This document shows positions 38,601 to 43,635 of a stretch of DNA of 64,000 nt, piece after piece. Both the position numbers and the translations under genes were made by a program. The notes under the pieces are model-generated. The model saw only the letters and a program-made list of their open reading frames with translations. It searched no databases and was not told the DNA's origin. Source of the stretch: Phoronis australis (Eukaryota > Phoronida > Phoronidae). Position 1 is the first letter of the stretch; each line of letters starts with the position of its first letter. Where the stretch lies: the NCBI GenBank assembly GCA_002633005.1, contig NMRA01000679.1, positions 145,775-209,774 on the forward strand, read 5' to 3'.

Positions 38601-40553
38601 TTGTTCCACAAAAGATTTATCTTCATTTTCGAGTGAACACTAGCAAGCCTAATTACAACGAGAAGTTGAGGAGCTCTCAAACTGTGTTACATAGTAAAGC
38701 CGCTCATTTTGGAAGTTTTGACGTGCGGTTTTGAAGACCACTCGTTCTGGATTTACCCCGACCCAAAAATGTATACGCACCCCTGAGGAACGGATCCCAG
38801 CGGCCTGTTATATTAATAAAGTCGAACGCTCGGCGTAGCTGACCCTATAAGCATCAACGCCAGCGCCTTTATGAGAATAACAGTGGGTATACCAGTACTG
38901 TGTGATTCATTTTTCTTAACACTTCAAAATCTTATTTGTGTACCATTTGCACAAACTCAAATGAGAGACCTCATTTCATTACAGCAGACTTTTGGTACTT
39001 AAGTTATGGGAACCAGTAGTCAAAATTGCAGATTCTGTGGTTGCACGCTATTACCGAACGCGCATGAACACATGCAGCCAAACCCAGTGCGTTGGTAATC
39101 TTAACTTCTGTTGTAGTTGGGCGATTTTGGTGATTCAAAAACTAAACATGATCAGCATTTGACAAGGAACTCAGAAATGCTATTGGTGTATGTTCAAATA
39201 TGTAAAACATAGCTTTCAGTTTTAGCAGCACAGCCCATGCAGTCAGGCTAGATACGATCTGATCGGAGATTAGAGCAATTATCAAAAAAAAGAGAGCTGG
39301 CCCTCCAACCATAAATGCCAGAACGGAAGTTAATCAGTCGTGTAAGATATTGGCTACAGGGGTCATCTAATTCCCAACTTGTTGTTGGACTATAGAATTG
39401 ACCAACAGGAAAATGCTGTAATGTGAACATAAATCAATAGCATTTCAAAATTCCACGTCAAATGCTGATCATATTTAGTTTTTGAATCGCCAACATTGCC
39501 CAACTGCAACCGAAGCAACGACAATATTCTTTTGGAATGTAGCTCTGGTGTTGACTGTTCACCTGTGGTCTGTAATAAGCCTGATAGATAATTGGCCTGC
39601 CTGTTGTCATAGCAGACAAAAGACTGTGCTTGGCAGTTAACAAAGGAGCTAGTTACGAAATCGTGACAAATGGGCAGTTGCCGTTCATCCGAAACTTATC
39701 CATATCATCCTAGACCTTCAATTTGCAGGGGAGTTGCTCCGGACGGGCTTTTTTGGAAGATTTTTGTGCTTTGACTGGGAATTTCTTGCGAACTGGGTGA
39801 AGCAGGACACCGTCAATGGTATTGGGAGAAAGAACAATTCTTCATGGTTTGTTGAACCTCTGTTTTGTGTAAATCGATTGAGTTTTGTGTTTGCTATGGA
39901 TGGCTAAAGTGAAGCACCCGTGGAATTTCTAGTCGGGAGTGTCATACCTTGTAATATTATTATAGTGTATTGGGGACGATCAGAAGCTGAGGACGCCTGG
40001 TGTCCAGAGTCAAGGTATTTGTGTTAACTAATAACTCTATATTCCTGCATATATATAAATGGTTCATTTGATTTTATTTGCTGTACTGTCGCCCCTGTAT
40101 GCCTGTGGCATCCAGGGCAATGTAATTGCAATGCCTAGCAATATACATGTACCTGTTTTATATCAGTATTAGAAATTTGCTGCTTTTGGTTTGCAAAAAC
40201 TTGTCATTTTGTTTGTAAACCCTTGAAGGCCTATAGGTAAATTCTAAGAGGTCAATAAGTGCAAAATTGGTGATTTATATCAGAGCCACATCATGATCAC
40301 ATACACAAAGAGCTGAATCTGGAAGTGATTTTTTGATTTCTTTTCTCGTAGAATGGCTCTTAATTTAGTAAAACAAGCAAAAAATGGACAGACTACCTGA
40401 CTTTGTGGTTTTTGTTGGGGGACCAGTTGTCTTTTTACCAGTTGTCGAAGACTTGGAAGCTGTGCCTGTGGTAGACGTTTTGGCTTTCGCAACCGCTTTT
40501 GCAACAGGTTGTTTAGCACTTGGCTTGCCTGGAGACGGCTTCTTGGGCGGCAT
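2560..40553 (-). CDS. IQANK1: IQ motif and ankyrin repeat protein (IQANK1-like), spliced, 8 exons seen, 3' end outside window
   Basis: The minus strand encodes an ordered exon set: 40397-40553, 28205-28404, 27844-28008, 19056-19185, 17193-17317, 16362-16424, 9842-9981 and 2560-2614. All introns are GT-AG and every junction keeps phase, giving 345 uninterrupted codons. In order the protein has a Lys/Pro/Ser/Thr-rich start, an IQ motif (about residues 86-97, IQ followed by RR and basic residues), an Arg/Glu/Lys-rich helix (120-160), ankyrin repeats (about 205-280, with the NGNTPL, GRTPLYRAAFAGH and DGQTPEQ signatures) and a coiled coil (from about 300). This order matches vertebrate IQANK1 as I remember it. 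IQ motifs usually bind calmodulin; the cellular role is poorly known. The C-terminal third should lie left of position 1. Introns range from 196 bp to 12 kb and are full of repeats, but no visible exon is broken, so the gene looks functional. Confidence 0.87.
2920..2998 (-). repeat. Short inverted copy of 9510-9595
   Basis: The minus strand reads GATTCTGAGGATGGTGCTTT, then AATAAATGTCGAAG, and ends in a stretch resembling CATCGTTGTTTTTATCAA. This matches the plus strand at 9510-9595. The two form a widely spaced inverted pair. Confidence 0.6.
3186..4360 (+). repeat. Interspersed repeat, copy 1 of a ~1.2-1.4 kb block (pair with 10235-11605)
   Basis: The block shares long collinear stretches with 10235-11605: a CGGAAAAAATAATTCGTAC start, AAACAAATCAATAAG-type segments, the CTGATTCTGGCGACTGTAG region, and a tail near CCTCTTCATTGAGT. 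Both copies lie in introns flanking exon 7 of the IQANK1-like gene, in the same orientation. There is no coding potential beyond short chance ORFs. Confidence 0.75.
4361..7734. other. Intron sequence, no recognised gene
   Basis: Part of intron 7 of the IQANK1-like gene. An ORF at 4978-5283 (101 codons, acidic and His-rich, no recognised domain) and an exact 15-base inverted repeat (4973-4987 with 5806-5820) are the only notable items. I cannot support a gene here. Confidence 0.4.
7735..8460 (+). repeat. Degenerate copy of the ~145-bp GCCACTAGG repeat family
   Basis: It holds an ACGCAGAGCGTTGAAATGCG block (also at 28861 and 31690), CCAGTAGAGGGC near 7828, two close copies of AAAATTGCCACTAGAGG near 8130-8170, then AAGATCCTGCAAACGGTTTG and AGCGGTTTGGTTGATAGAGG as in the arrays at 30.9 and 60.6 kb. 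It is a broken, single-pass version of that family. Confidence 0.7.
9510..9595 (+). repeat. Short repeat, inverted relative to 2920-2998
   Basis: GATTCTGAGGATGGTGTTTT is followed by AATAAATGCCAAAACATGTC and CCATTGTTTTTATCAA. See 2920-2998. Confidence 0.6.
9842..9981 (-). CDS. IQANK1: IQANK1-like exon 7
   Basis: Acceptor TCCAG, donor GTAAGC, 140 nt. It encodes IASNDGITEFIANWDISQTD and then a Lys/Glu/Gln-rich helix (KERILEEQRKGHEAQMEK). The WDIS segment after the ankyrin repeats matches the family order I recall for IQANK1. Confidence 0.84.
10235..11605 (+). repeat. Interspersed repeat, copy 2 (pair with 3186-4360)
   Basis: Same order of shared segments as 3186-4360 with scattered substitutions and small indels. 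The copies sit about 7 kb apart with exon 7 of the IQANK1-like gene between them. No transposase or terminal repeat was recognised. Confidence 0.75.
13335..13465. repeat. Cluster of TARTTCGTAC-type short motifs in both orientations
   Basis: Within 130 bases there are CTAATAATTCGAAC, CTAGTAGTTCGTAT, CTATTAATTTGTAC and GGGAAAAATAGTTCGTAC, then GTGTACAAACCAATAGAGAA, which is inverse to the CTCTATT...TTTGTAC form. The same motif recurs at 3190-3240, 4000-4050, 10270, 11160-11240 and 17150-17180. Confidence 0.6.
14037..14095 (+). repeat. GAT/GAC-rich imperfect microsatellite
   Basis: Runs of GACGATGAAGATGATGAC and GTGATGATGATGGTGG. Low-complexity sequence only. Confidence 0.6.
14435..14990 (+). 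repeat. Interspersed repeat copy 1 (pair with 33800-34370)
   Basis: Collinear with 33800-34370: AAAATTCACATCATTTCCTC, GAAAATGGGTCAAAATGC, CGCCATCTTGAAAGCAACTT-type segments, GCCCTCTACAGGACAAAACG, GAGGTGCGCATG, then GGAAATCGGACGCAAAATGC and a poly-A-like AAACAAACAAAAAAAG end. The A-rich tail fits a retroposed element, but no ORF or RNA promoter was recognised. Confidence 0.75.
16362..16424 (-). CDS. IQANK1: IQANK1-like exon 6 (end of ankyrin repeat)
   Basis: This 63-nt, phase-0 exon has acceptor TGCAG and donor CAG/GTACGT. It encodes TLLQAGGDPRIYAADGQTPE, completing the second ankyrin repeat and the next hairpin. Confidence 0.86.
17193..17317 (-). CDS. IQANK1: IQANK1-like exon 5 (ankyrin repeats)
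   Basis: This 125-nt exon encodes GGHVDTITLLLEKGANINTV and GRTPLYRAAFAGHLDAVQ, textbook ankyrin helix-turn-helix and hairpin residues. The donor is CAG/GTGTGT. Phase requires the acceptor TTCAAG before 17317, an AAG type. A competing TTTAG lies 20-25 bases upstream but would break the frame with exon 4. Confidence 0.88.
17356..17641 (-). mobile_element. Short hAT-like (CAGTGG-ended) non-autonomous element, copy 1
   Basis: The left end reads CAGTGGGCCCAGGCCCCC and the right end, on the minus strand, AAGGTGCGGATCTAGGATA. An inverted copy lies at 49436-49735, starting CAGTGGCGGATCTGGGATA. They share the GGCTGCC, AAATAAAA, GCGTGA, TCAGCCG and AAATTCGAGCCC blocks. CAGTGGCGGATC ends are typical of short hAT-type elements; I saw no clear target duplication. 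It sits 38 bases upstream of the exon 5 acceptor of the IQANK1-like gene. Confidence 0.6.
18320..18420 (+). repeat. Solo terminal piece of the 145-bp repeat family
   Basis: ACAGCAGTGGATGCCGGA followed by TATGGCATAATGTGCCCACA and a short AT-rich palindrome resembles the GCGGACGCC ... GACGGCATAATGCGTCCACA end of the arrays at 32.9 and 61.4 kb. Confidence 0.5.
19056..19185 (-). CDS. IQANK1: IQANK1-like exon 4 (first ankyrin half)
   Basis: Acceptor TTTAG, donor GTGAGT, 130 nt. It encodes VTDQDDRDGVQIDMIGRA and then LDCEDANGNTPLSEAAS, the start of an ankyrin repeat (NGNTPL-x-EAA). It ends after one base of a Ser codon, which exon 5 completes exactly. Confidence 0.87.
19946..20388 (+). repeat. Tandem duplication, copy 1 (intact A+B unit)
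   Basis: The unit is a ~175-bp A part (AAAGTTTGGAGGTTGCCACA to GCAAATATCTTAA) and a ~270-bp B part (AATTCTGTTAGCTCTAACCC to TTTTTAGAGCATTTG). A second unit follows directly at 20389, interrupted by a TTAA-flanked insertion. The A/B junction here, ATATCTTAAATTCTG, keeps the uninterrupted site. Confidence 0.85.
20389..20564 (+). repeat. Tandem duplication, copy 2, A part
   Basis: AAAGTTTGGAGGTCGCCACA to GCAAATATCTTAA, about 90% like 19946-20124 by eye. Broken at TTAA by the element that starts at 20565; its B part resumes at 22447. Confidence 0.85.
20565..22446. mobile_element. 1,882-bp non-autonomous DNA transposon with TTAA target duplication
   Basis: The ends are 15-base inverted repeats, GGTAGGTGGATACAC at 20565-20579 and the complement of GGTAGGTGTATACAC at 22432-22446 (one mismatch). 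TTAA flanks both sides (20561-20564 and 22447-22450). The neighbouring tandem copy shows the same site with a single TTAA and no insert, which proves insertion. No transposase ORF is present, so it needs a helper. TTAA specificity is typical of the piggyBac group, but these ends do not start with CCC as usual for piggyBac, so the family is left open. Confidence 0.85.
22447..22735 (+). repeat. Tandem duplication, copy 2, B part
   Basis: AATTCTGTTAGCGCTAACCC to TTTTTAGAGCATTTTTGAGC, matching 20120-20388. It continues into ACAGACATACTCTTGATTTT, which has a distant match with flipped A/B pieces at 54660-54835. Confidence 0.8.
23289..23293. repeat. Target-site duplication GTTGC, left
   Basis: GTTGC immediately precedes the 5' LTR; the same five bases follow the 3' LTR at 27556-27560. 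Confidence 0.9.
23294..23510 (+). repeat. 5' LTR of gypsy element 1
   Basis: Starts TGGTGTGCCGACCACACACC and ends CACCTACATAACA. Same length as the 3' LTR with about 11 substitutions and no indel seen. Confidence 0.93.
23513..23526 (+). other. Primer-binding site of gypsy element 1
   Basis: TGGCGACGAGGATA lies two bases after the 5' LTR. It starts with TGG, the complement of a tRNA CCA end. The tRNA was not identified. Confidence 0.65.
23542..24453 (+). pseudogene. gag: gag of gypsy element 1 (broken)
   Basis: The ATG at 23542 opens MAQHFHVPVTPTYWPSGLDT, a capsid-like region rich in Phe/Leu with an FLQALRSLQCDRDF stretch. This frame stops at 24109-24111. The nucleocapsid continues in another frame: a His/Gln/Lys-rich part, then a CCHC-like knuckle starting CYCCGSKDHLANS at 24249, with an in-frame TAG at 24288-24290, and a second knuckle CRNCHRTGHYDHYC near 24318-24359. 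Gag coats the RNA in the particle. It is non-functional here because of at least one frameshift and one stop. Confidence 0.85.
24454..26088 (+). pseudogene. pol: pol of gypsy element 1: protease remnant, RT, RNase H (broken)
   Basis: The protease part (24380-24600) is poorly preserved. RT runs from about 24720 to 25360 in two frames: VTVDKPDGSVRITTDLTGLN and RFPLPVISDVIQDL, a frameshift near 24980, then TPKGLYAYNRLPMGL and the catalytic box YMDDIAV at 25164-25184. A frameshift near 25390 leads into LKDAQGFLGLLNYYKGF and RNase H (about 25480-25960), with STEASDVSLGAAL where the family has T-D-A-S, ALAVAHFSEYWEKFLLGR and TDHSARA. The 26088 stop ends this frame. It reverse-transcribed and cleaved the element RNA; the copy is dead. 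Confidence 0.9.
26090..27316 (+). pseudogene. Integrase of gypsy element 1 (broken)
   Basis: An N-terminal HHCC zinc finger (HVGHPGIRRMKHKLREAYW, then CTVC) is followed by the core: IGINITVPF, LAAIDYHSSFP, LVSDHGPQ and NGKIEVFNRYL. The first catalytic Asp (family consensus G-x-D-I-x-G-P-F) is Asn here. A frameshift near 26672 separates the second and third catalytic parts. The C-terminal GPY-like part (27040-27215, GDSVHVKKPRTTKGLLPWS) lies in a further frame. Integrase joined the cDNA to host DNA; this copy could not do so. Confidence 0.88.
27326..27337 (+). other. Polypurine tract of gypsy element 1
   Basis: AGCGGGGGGAGA (one C) lies just before the 3' LTR, the usual position of the plus-strand primer. 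Confidence 0.75.
27339..27555 (+). repeat. 3' LTR of gypsy element 1
   Basis: Starts TGGTGTGCCGACCACACACC and ends CACCTACATAACA, preceded by the polypurine tract. Confidence 0.93.
27556..27560. repeat. Target-site duplication GTTGC, right
   Basis: GTTGC immediately follows the 3' LTR and pairs with 23289-23293. Confidence 0.9.
27561..27843. other. Short intron stretch between gypsy 1 and exon 3
   Basis: 283 bases with no recognised feature. Confidence 0.4.
27844..28008 (-). CDS. IQANK1: IQANK1-like exon 3 (charged helix)
   Basis: This 165-nt, phase-0 exon has acceptor TCCAG and donor GAG/GTATTG. It encodes KMQQEEAIREAEKDAAERRR and more Arg/Glu-rich helix, ending in AAFDGDNDEILTCLKE, which leads into the ankyrin part. 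The first gypsy element ends only 288 bp downstream of it in the intron. Confidence 0.87.
28205..28404 (-). CDS. IQANK1: IQANK1-like exon 2 (IQ motif)
   Basis: The acceptor TGCAG precedes 28404 and the donor GAG/GTACTG follows 28205. The 200 nt supply the two bases needed by exon 1. The sequence around DDAMLKIQCLVRRFLAKC is a clear IQ motif, expected to bind calmodulin, followed by a charged helix with MKKEKKDYEELMEKLERE. Confidence 0.88.
28855..29240 (+). repeat. Degenerate copy of the GCCACTAGG repeat family
   Basis: Contains ACGCGGAGCGTTGAAATGTG, TTGTATCATAAAATGGCCAC, CCACTAGGGGGC at 29085-29096, AAGATCCTGCAATGGGTTTA and CCACTAAGAGGCGTC, in the same order as in the 31.7-32.05 kb unit. Confidence 0.75.
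29640..30560 (+). repeat. Tandem repeat, ~425-bp period, about two copies
   Basis: GGTGCATTA recurs at about 29685, 30119 and 30541, each preceded by TGACCTTTGCAC-type sequence. AGAAAAATGCACCTAATGAC and GTCTAGCTCAAAATTTTAGT recur with the same spacing. No coding potential. Confidence 0.8.
30900..33240 (+). repeat. Tandem array of ~145-bp monomers in ~435-bp trimers (GCCACTAGG family)
   Basis: Related blocks follow one another, each beginning with a version of GCCACTAGG-x-GGC. Clear copies start at 30955, 31096, 31257, 31398, 31533, 31780, 31895, 32037, 32175, 32319, 32451, 32593 and 32738, so most steps are 132-147 bases. Three monomer types alternate: one followed by ACACCGGTAGTC and AAAGATCCTGC, one by GCCACAGTAGTC and GCGGTTTGGTTGATAGAGGG, one by GCAAACTACGTCGAATCCAT and TTTGAAGATACA. 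The array ends at 32.8-33.24 kb with GGTTTTGGAGATAGAGCAGC, GGACGCC-type repeats and GACGGCATAATGCGTCCACA. No ORF of note. Confidence 0.88.
33800..34370 (+). repeat. Interspersed repeat copy 2 (pair with 14435-14990)
   Basis: Same order of segments and the same A-rich end (AACAAACAAAAAAAAAAC) as the 14.4 kb copy, same strand. It contains several ACTTCCGGT boxes and CGCCATCTTG motifs. These resemble ETS and YY1 sites, although that may be coincidence in a repeat. Confidence 0.75.
34731..34950 (-). pseudogene. HIRAN-like domain fragment (frameshifted)
   Basis: One minus-strand frame reads MYKVIWIRVEGDLYRKDTVQ. An overlapping frame continues LKGQTIIGHVPCKVSKTFAF and FLKHGGSLTCIAAR. The motif G-x-I-x-G-H-V-P-x-x-x-S followed by FFL-x-x-GG-x-x-x-C is what I recall from HIRAN-like proteins of unknown function that are common in cnidarians, fish and other animals. 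A frameshift between the halves makes it a remnant, possibly carried in by a transposon. No start or splice sites were assigned. Confidence 0.5.
35388..35870 (+). mobile_element. Penelope-like element fragment 1 (GIY-YIG end and 3' UTR)
   Basis: TTNNIIYLITCKKCSIQYVG and QTQHNLKTRFRNHRFN form the GIY-YIG endonuclease core of Penelope-like elements (IYL-x-C-x-x-C-x-x-x-Y-V-G-Q-T, then R-x-x-N-H). The frame stops at 35537. The following 330 bases still match the longer copy at 55.7-57.2 kb, up to GGACGTTATTACATCCGAAA. It is 5'-truncated with at least three stops after the core, so it is dead. Confidence 0.85.
38140..38345 (+). repeat. Inverted repeat, left arm (with 39195-39400)
   Basis: GTAGCCAATATCTTACACGA, GAGGGCCAGCTCTCTTTT and CAGATCGTATCTAGCCTGAC recur on the minus strand at 39195-39400 in the same order. 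Spacer is about 850 bp. Confidence 0.85.
39195..39400 (-). repeat. Inverted repeat, right arm (with 38140-38345)
   Basis: Complement of the left arm with a few indels. A second, smaller inverted pair (39120-39200 with 39425-39505, GATTCAAAAACTAAACATGA) brackets it, so the structure is nested. Confidence 0.85.
40397..40553 (-). CDS. IQANK1: IQANK1-like exon 1 (start codon)
   Basis: The ATG at 40551-40553 opens MPPKKPSPGKPSAKQ and a low-complexity Lys/Thr/Ser/Gly/Pro stretch of 52 residues. The donor CAG/GTAGTC lies at 40395-40396, leaving one base of a Gly codon that exon 2 completes. A disordered basic start like this is common in microtubule- or cilia-associated proteins, but no function can be assigned from it. 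Confidence 0.8.
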
Positions 40554-40932
40554 ACTAAAGCAGGCAGTTCGAACTAATTCTTCATGAACACACGATCAAA
40601 ATGCTGGATCGCAATATCCAATTTTACGAGAAAATGGCAATGCTCGGTGTAAAATTGTAAAAACAGTTTACGTTGACAGGTACCCGGCCATATTTAAACA
40701 ATCTCTGCTCGTTCGGATAAATCCAACCGTTTGGCCGTCCGGAACCATACGGGTCACTCCGGCTATTTCCGTAACCTCTAGTTTGAGGTGTTCCTGTTTC
40801 AGTGAGCTTTTCCGGCGGATGCAGAGTCGCCGGGTAGGATGCAGAATGGTGAATATTGACCAAAACCCTTTTGCCAGAGACCATAGAGACCACAGATATC
40901 TTATACCCTGTGATGTTTCTCTTTCTTTTCAG
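40554..40932. promoter_or_regulatory. Interval between the IQANK1-like start and the IS3EU-like exon (probable promoter of the host gene)
   Basis: It lies directly upstream of the minus-strand ATG at 40553 and is richer in CpG than its surroundings around 40700-40850. No TATA box or defined site was recognised; the assignment is by position only. Its right end carries the pyrimidine-rich acceptor (CTCTTTCTTTTCAG) of the IS3EU-like gene. Confidence 0.4.
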
Positions 40933-41003
40933 AGTATGGGTTTACAGTAAAGGAAATATCTAATTTCTACATGGTCAGTCCCCGTACTATCAATTACCGC
41001 TTA
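40933..41003 (+). pseudogene. IS3EU-like exon 1, left part (helix-turn-helix)
   Basis: After the acceptor TTTTCAG the frame reads YGFTVKEISNFYMVSPRTIN and breaks at CTTA, the target duplication of gypsy element 2. The HTH should bind transposon ends. Confidence 0.75.
41000..41003. repeat. Target-site duplication CTTA, left
   Basis: CTTA directly precedes TGTAGAATG of the 3' LTR and recurs at 48056-48059 after the other LTR. LTR ends were set by where the two copies stop matching. Confidence 0.7.
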
Positions 41004-41164
41004 TGTAGAATGCCTACCTGAACAATAACCACAGCACCAGCTTGAAACGTCCGATCAGACTCAAGAGAGTAGACCCGGAGTGGCCACTCAACCAAACAAT
41101 AAACCACAACCGAGGCCATGCACTCGGTCAGCATCGGAGAAGTCCGTAAATATTACCCACCATA
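41004..41164 (-). repeat. 3' LTR of gypsy element 2 (161 bp)
   Basis: Reads TGTAGAATGCCTACCTGAAC to ATATTACCCACCATA. It is six bases longer than the 5' LTR through AGAG/AG and CATGCACT/CACT indels. Confidence 0.88.
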
Positions 41165-41187
41165 CCCCCCCCCNCCCCCCCCCCCAT
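41165..41187 (-). other. Polypurine tract of gypsy element 2 (G-run on minus strand, contains N)
   Basis: An unbroken C-run on the plus strand next to the 3' LTR, i.e. poly-G upstream of it in element sense. One ambiguous base at 41174 shows the run length is uncertain. Confidence 0.7.
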
Positions 41188-41189
41188 AG

Positions 41190-41559
41190 CTGCATAGGCA
41201 CTCCAAAACAAAACAATAACCTTTTTACAAAATAATAATTCTCATCTCAAAATAATAAATCTCATCTCAAAATAATAACTCTCATGTAATAATCCAAATC
41301 AACATATATACAGAAAACAAACCACCACAGTCATCACCACGCCTTACTCCCTCCCAGCCTGTACGCCCCATCCCTCATCCCACTGCTACCGCCACAAACC
41401 CCGACTCTCCTCCCCTCCCGATCCACGAATCCATGCCCCGCCCTGAGTTCTATAAAAAGGCCTCATATATCCCTCAACAAATCCCATAACTGTCCCACAG
41501 AAAGCCTCCTCATCAATCCCTCAACCCGGCCCTTTCCAAGACAACAAAACCGCTTGTGA
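41190..41559 (-). other. 3' untranslated part of gypsy element 2
   Basis: Between the post-pol ORF and the polypurine tract. It contains three imperfect copies of a ~21-base AAAATAATAA-TCTCATCTC unit at 41228-41290. No ORF. Confidence 0.6.
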
Positions 41560-42098
41560 TCTCCTCCATCACCTACCCCTCGGCACCGCCCATCCTAACT
41601 CTCTACAAACCCTCACAACCTCCCTAAAATCCGCATCCCCCAACTCTCCAAAATCCCGGCCCTCCATTTTCCACATGTCCTAATCACCGCCAAATCCCCA
41701 CTTTCCACCAACACCTCCCCCAACTGACGAACCAACTTCAAAACAAAACCCGATTCCCTCCTATATACACACCTCGGCAAATGCCAAAAGCGAACATGTG
41801 CCCCAATATCCTCCCCAACAAAACAACATCCAGCCCACTGACACGCCTCTGTCCAAACCAACTTCCTCCCCGTAAACCACTCCTCAACCTCCCCCAGCAA
41901 ACCCACCAAACCTTCAGCCTTCACCTCCCACTCACTGTTCCCCATTCTCCGAGTCAACGTCCTGAACCTCACCACCAACCTTCTTGCCATCTCCCGCCCC
42001 GGGTCCCCTTCAACTAGCCTCGAAATCACCTTAAATGGTTCGACTAACTGCTCCCTCCTCAAAGCTGCCGTCAACTCTTCGACCACACGTTGAGCCAT
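41560..42098 (-). CDS. Post-pol ORF of gypsy element 2, function unknown
   Basis: The ATG at 42096-42098 lies one base after the pol stop TAG and opens MAQRVVEELTAALRREQLVE. The frame stays open for 161 codons to 41613. A one-base shift near 41640 would extend it (DFGELGDADFREVVRVCREL) to about 41560. The protein is Arg/Glu/Leu/Trp-rich, probably alpha-helical, with two adjacent Cys (GCCFVG). No signal peptide or membrane segment is seen, so it does not look like an envelope protein. I do not recognise it. Confidence 0.65.
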
Positions 42099-42114
42099 CC
42101 TACAAATAATCATA

Positions 42115-42762
42115 ACCATCATTACGGCATATAGGACAGATATAATCTTCCATATCACGCAACTCCTATTCATTAGCTCCAATATACCGGGCATGAAACC
42201 ACTCGGAACATCCATCACACTGTACAATTGAAGTCCCATCATTGGGTTCTCTACAAATGCAATACAATTTACCTGTAACCCTTCCATCTGCCCACCTAGC
42301 CATAACTTCTGAATCGTCCCTTACCTTTTTTACCCACCAAGGTAACTTGCACTCTAGCCATTTACACTTTTTTATTCTATAATGATTAACCACTACCGCT
42401 CTATCCCTGGTCTTTACCCGAAACACATAATCTGACAATTTAGTCACAATAATAGCCGGCCCATTCCAACATGGCATCAACTTTTTACACAACCTAGGAT
42501 CTTTACAAACTCTCTCATCCAACAACATCACCACTTCCCCTACCAGGAAACCCAATCTGTTAGTACTAAGGTCGTAGTCTCTCTTCATAATCCCCTGACT
42601 AGCTTTGAGAGCATTCCTAGCAATCTCATGTACCTCACTCAGAACCGTCCCCAACTTAGTCACATAATCCACCTCACTCATTCTTCTCTCACCATCCAAC
42701 ACCGACGACTCCGGAAACACTAAATCAGCCGGGGAACTTACATCACGCCCCAACATCAACAT
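42115..42762 (-). pseudogene. Integrase C-terminus with PHD finger, gypsy element 2
   Basis: After LMLGRDVSSPADLVFP come VGEVVMLLDERVCKDPRLCK, WNGPAIIVTKLSDYVFRVKT and VVNHYRIKKC, the SH3-like/GPY region. Then at 42264-42127 lies a C4HC3-type PHD finger: YCICREP, VQCDGCSEWFHARYIGANE, a TAG stop, and after it MEDYICPICR. The Cys expected three residues after the WFH His is Tyr here. The Trp of EWFH corresponds to an aromatic-cage position in PHD fingers that read methylated histone H3 lysine 4. It may have guided integration to active chromatin. The copy is disabled by the stop and the lost Cys. Confidence 0.85.
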
Positions 42763-43596
42763 GTTCGCGTAAACCCCGTGCTCCTGTTGACAGACGCTCT
42801 CATCGCACCAGCTAATTGGGGTAAAAATAAATCACAGTCCCCTTGATGCTTATCAACATAACATCTAAGCGCATCCATCAGTGTTCTGTTAAATCGCTCC
42901 ACCTGACCATTACAAGATGGCCGATATGCAGTCGTCCGACTCTTATGAATGTGCAACAATTCACATATAGACTTGAACAACGTATTCTCGAAATTAGCCC
43001 CTTGATCACTCATAATATTCAAAGGGAATCCAAAGCGACTAAAAAACTCATTAACTGCAGCCCTAGCTGTCACCTCGACCGACTGAGATGGCAACGGCAC
43101 ACATTCAACCCACTTCGTAAATTGATCCACCAACATTAACACATATTCATTCCCTCTCTCCGTCCTGCTTAAAGGCCCTAAAAATCAACAAGCACTCTCT
43201 CCATAGGAACACCAGCATGAAACTGAGTCATCGGAGCCTTGGCCTTTCTGCTCGCTTTTTCCCCAGACTACACTGAACACATTCCTCCACATACTTCCGA
43301 ACATCATTGCTCATCCCATACCACGTATATCTTTCCTTAATCTTAGCCAACGTCCTCACTACCCCCTGATGCCCAGCCAATGGAACATCATGATACAAAC
43401 GCAACACCTGACCTTTTGATGCCTCTGGAATCACTATTACCAGTTCCCCCTTCTTATTCCTCTTCATTAACAATCCTCGTATAACCTGATATCTATCCTT
43501 ATCAACCAAAAGTTTCTTTTCGTCTCTACTCAGCAGAAACATATCCCCTTTGTCCAACGTCGTACCTTGTAATAACCACTCCCTAAGATTCCTCAA
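42756..43596 (-). pseudogene. Integrase zinc finger and core of gypsy element 2
   Basis: HHCC finger: LYHDVPLAGHQGVVRTLAKI ... VEECVQCSLGKK. The core carries all three acidic residues: VDF (near 43175, next to a frame break), IMSDQGANFEN and NGQVERFNRTL. VDQFTKWVECVPLPSQSVEV lies between. Two frameshifts (near 43175 and 42765) split it. Confidence 0.9.
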
Positions 43597-43635
43597 TCCA
43601 ATATCCTTTTCTTGTTCTACTATTAAGCACCCTTC

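Larger units (their letters stand above)
28405..40396. other. Intron 1 of the IQANK1-like gene (12 kb), repeat-filled
   Basis: Besides the repeats, the HIRAN-like fragment, the Penelope fragment and the inverted repeat listed separately, the stretches 33.3-33.8, 35.9-38.1 and 39.5-40.4 kb show no gene that I can support. Confidence 0.5.

Noticed and set aside
40624-40893. 89-codon minus-strand ORF upstream of the IQANK1-like start
   Set aside because: No domain recognised and no splice link to exon 1; more likely promoter sequence.
41165-41187. Long C-run as a biological satellite
   Set aside because: It is the polypurine tract of the gypsy element read on the other strand, with an ambiguous base showing uncertain length.
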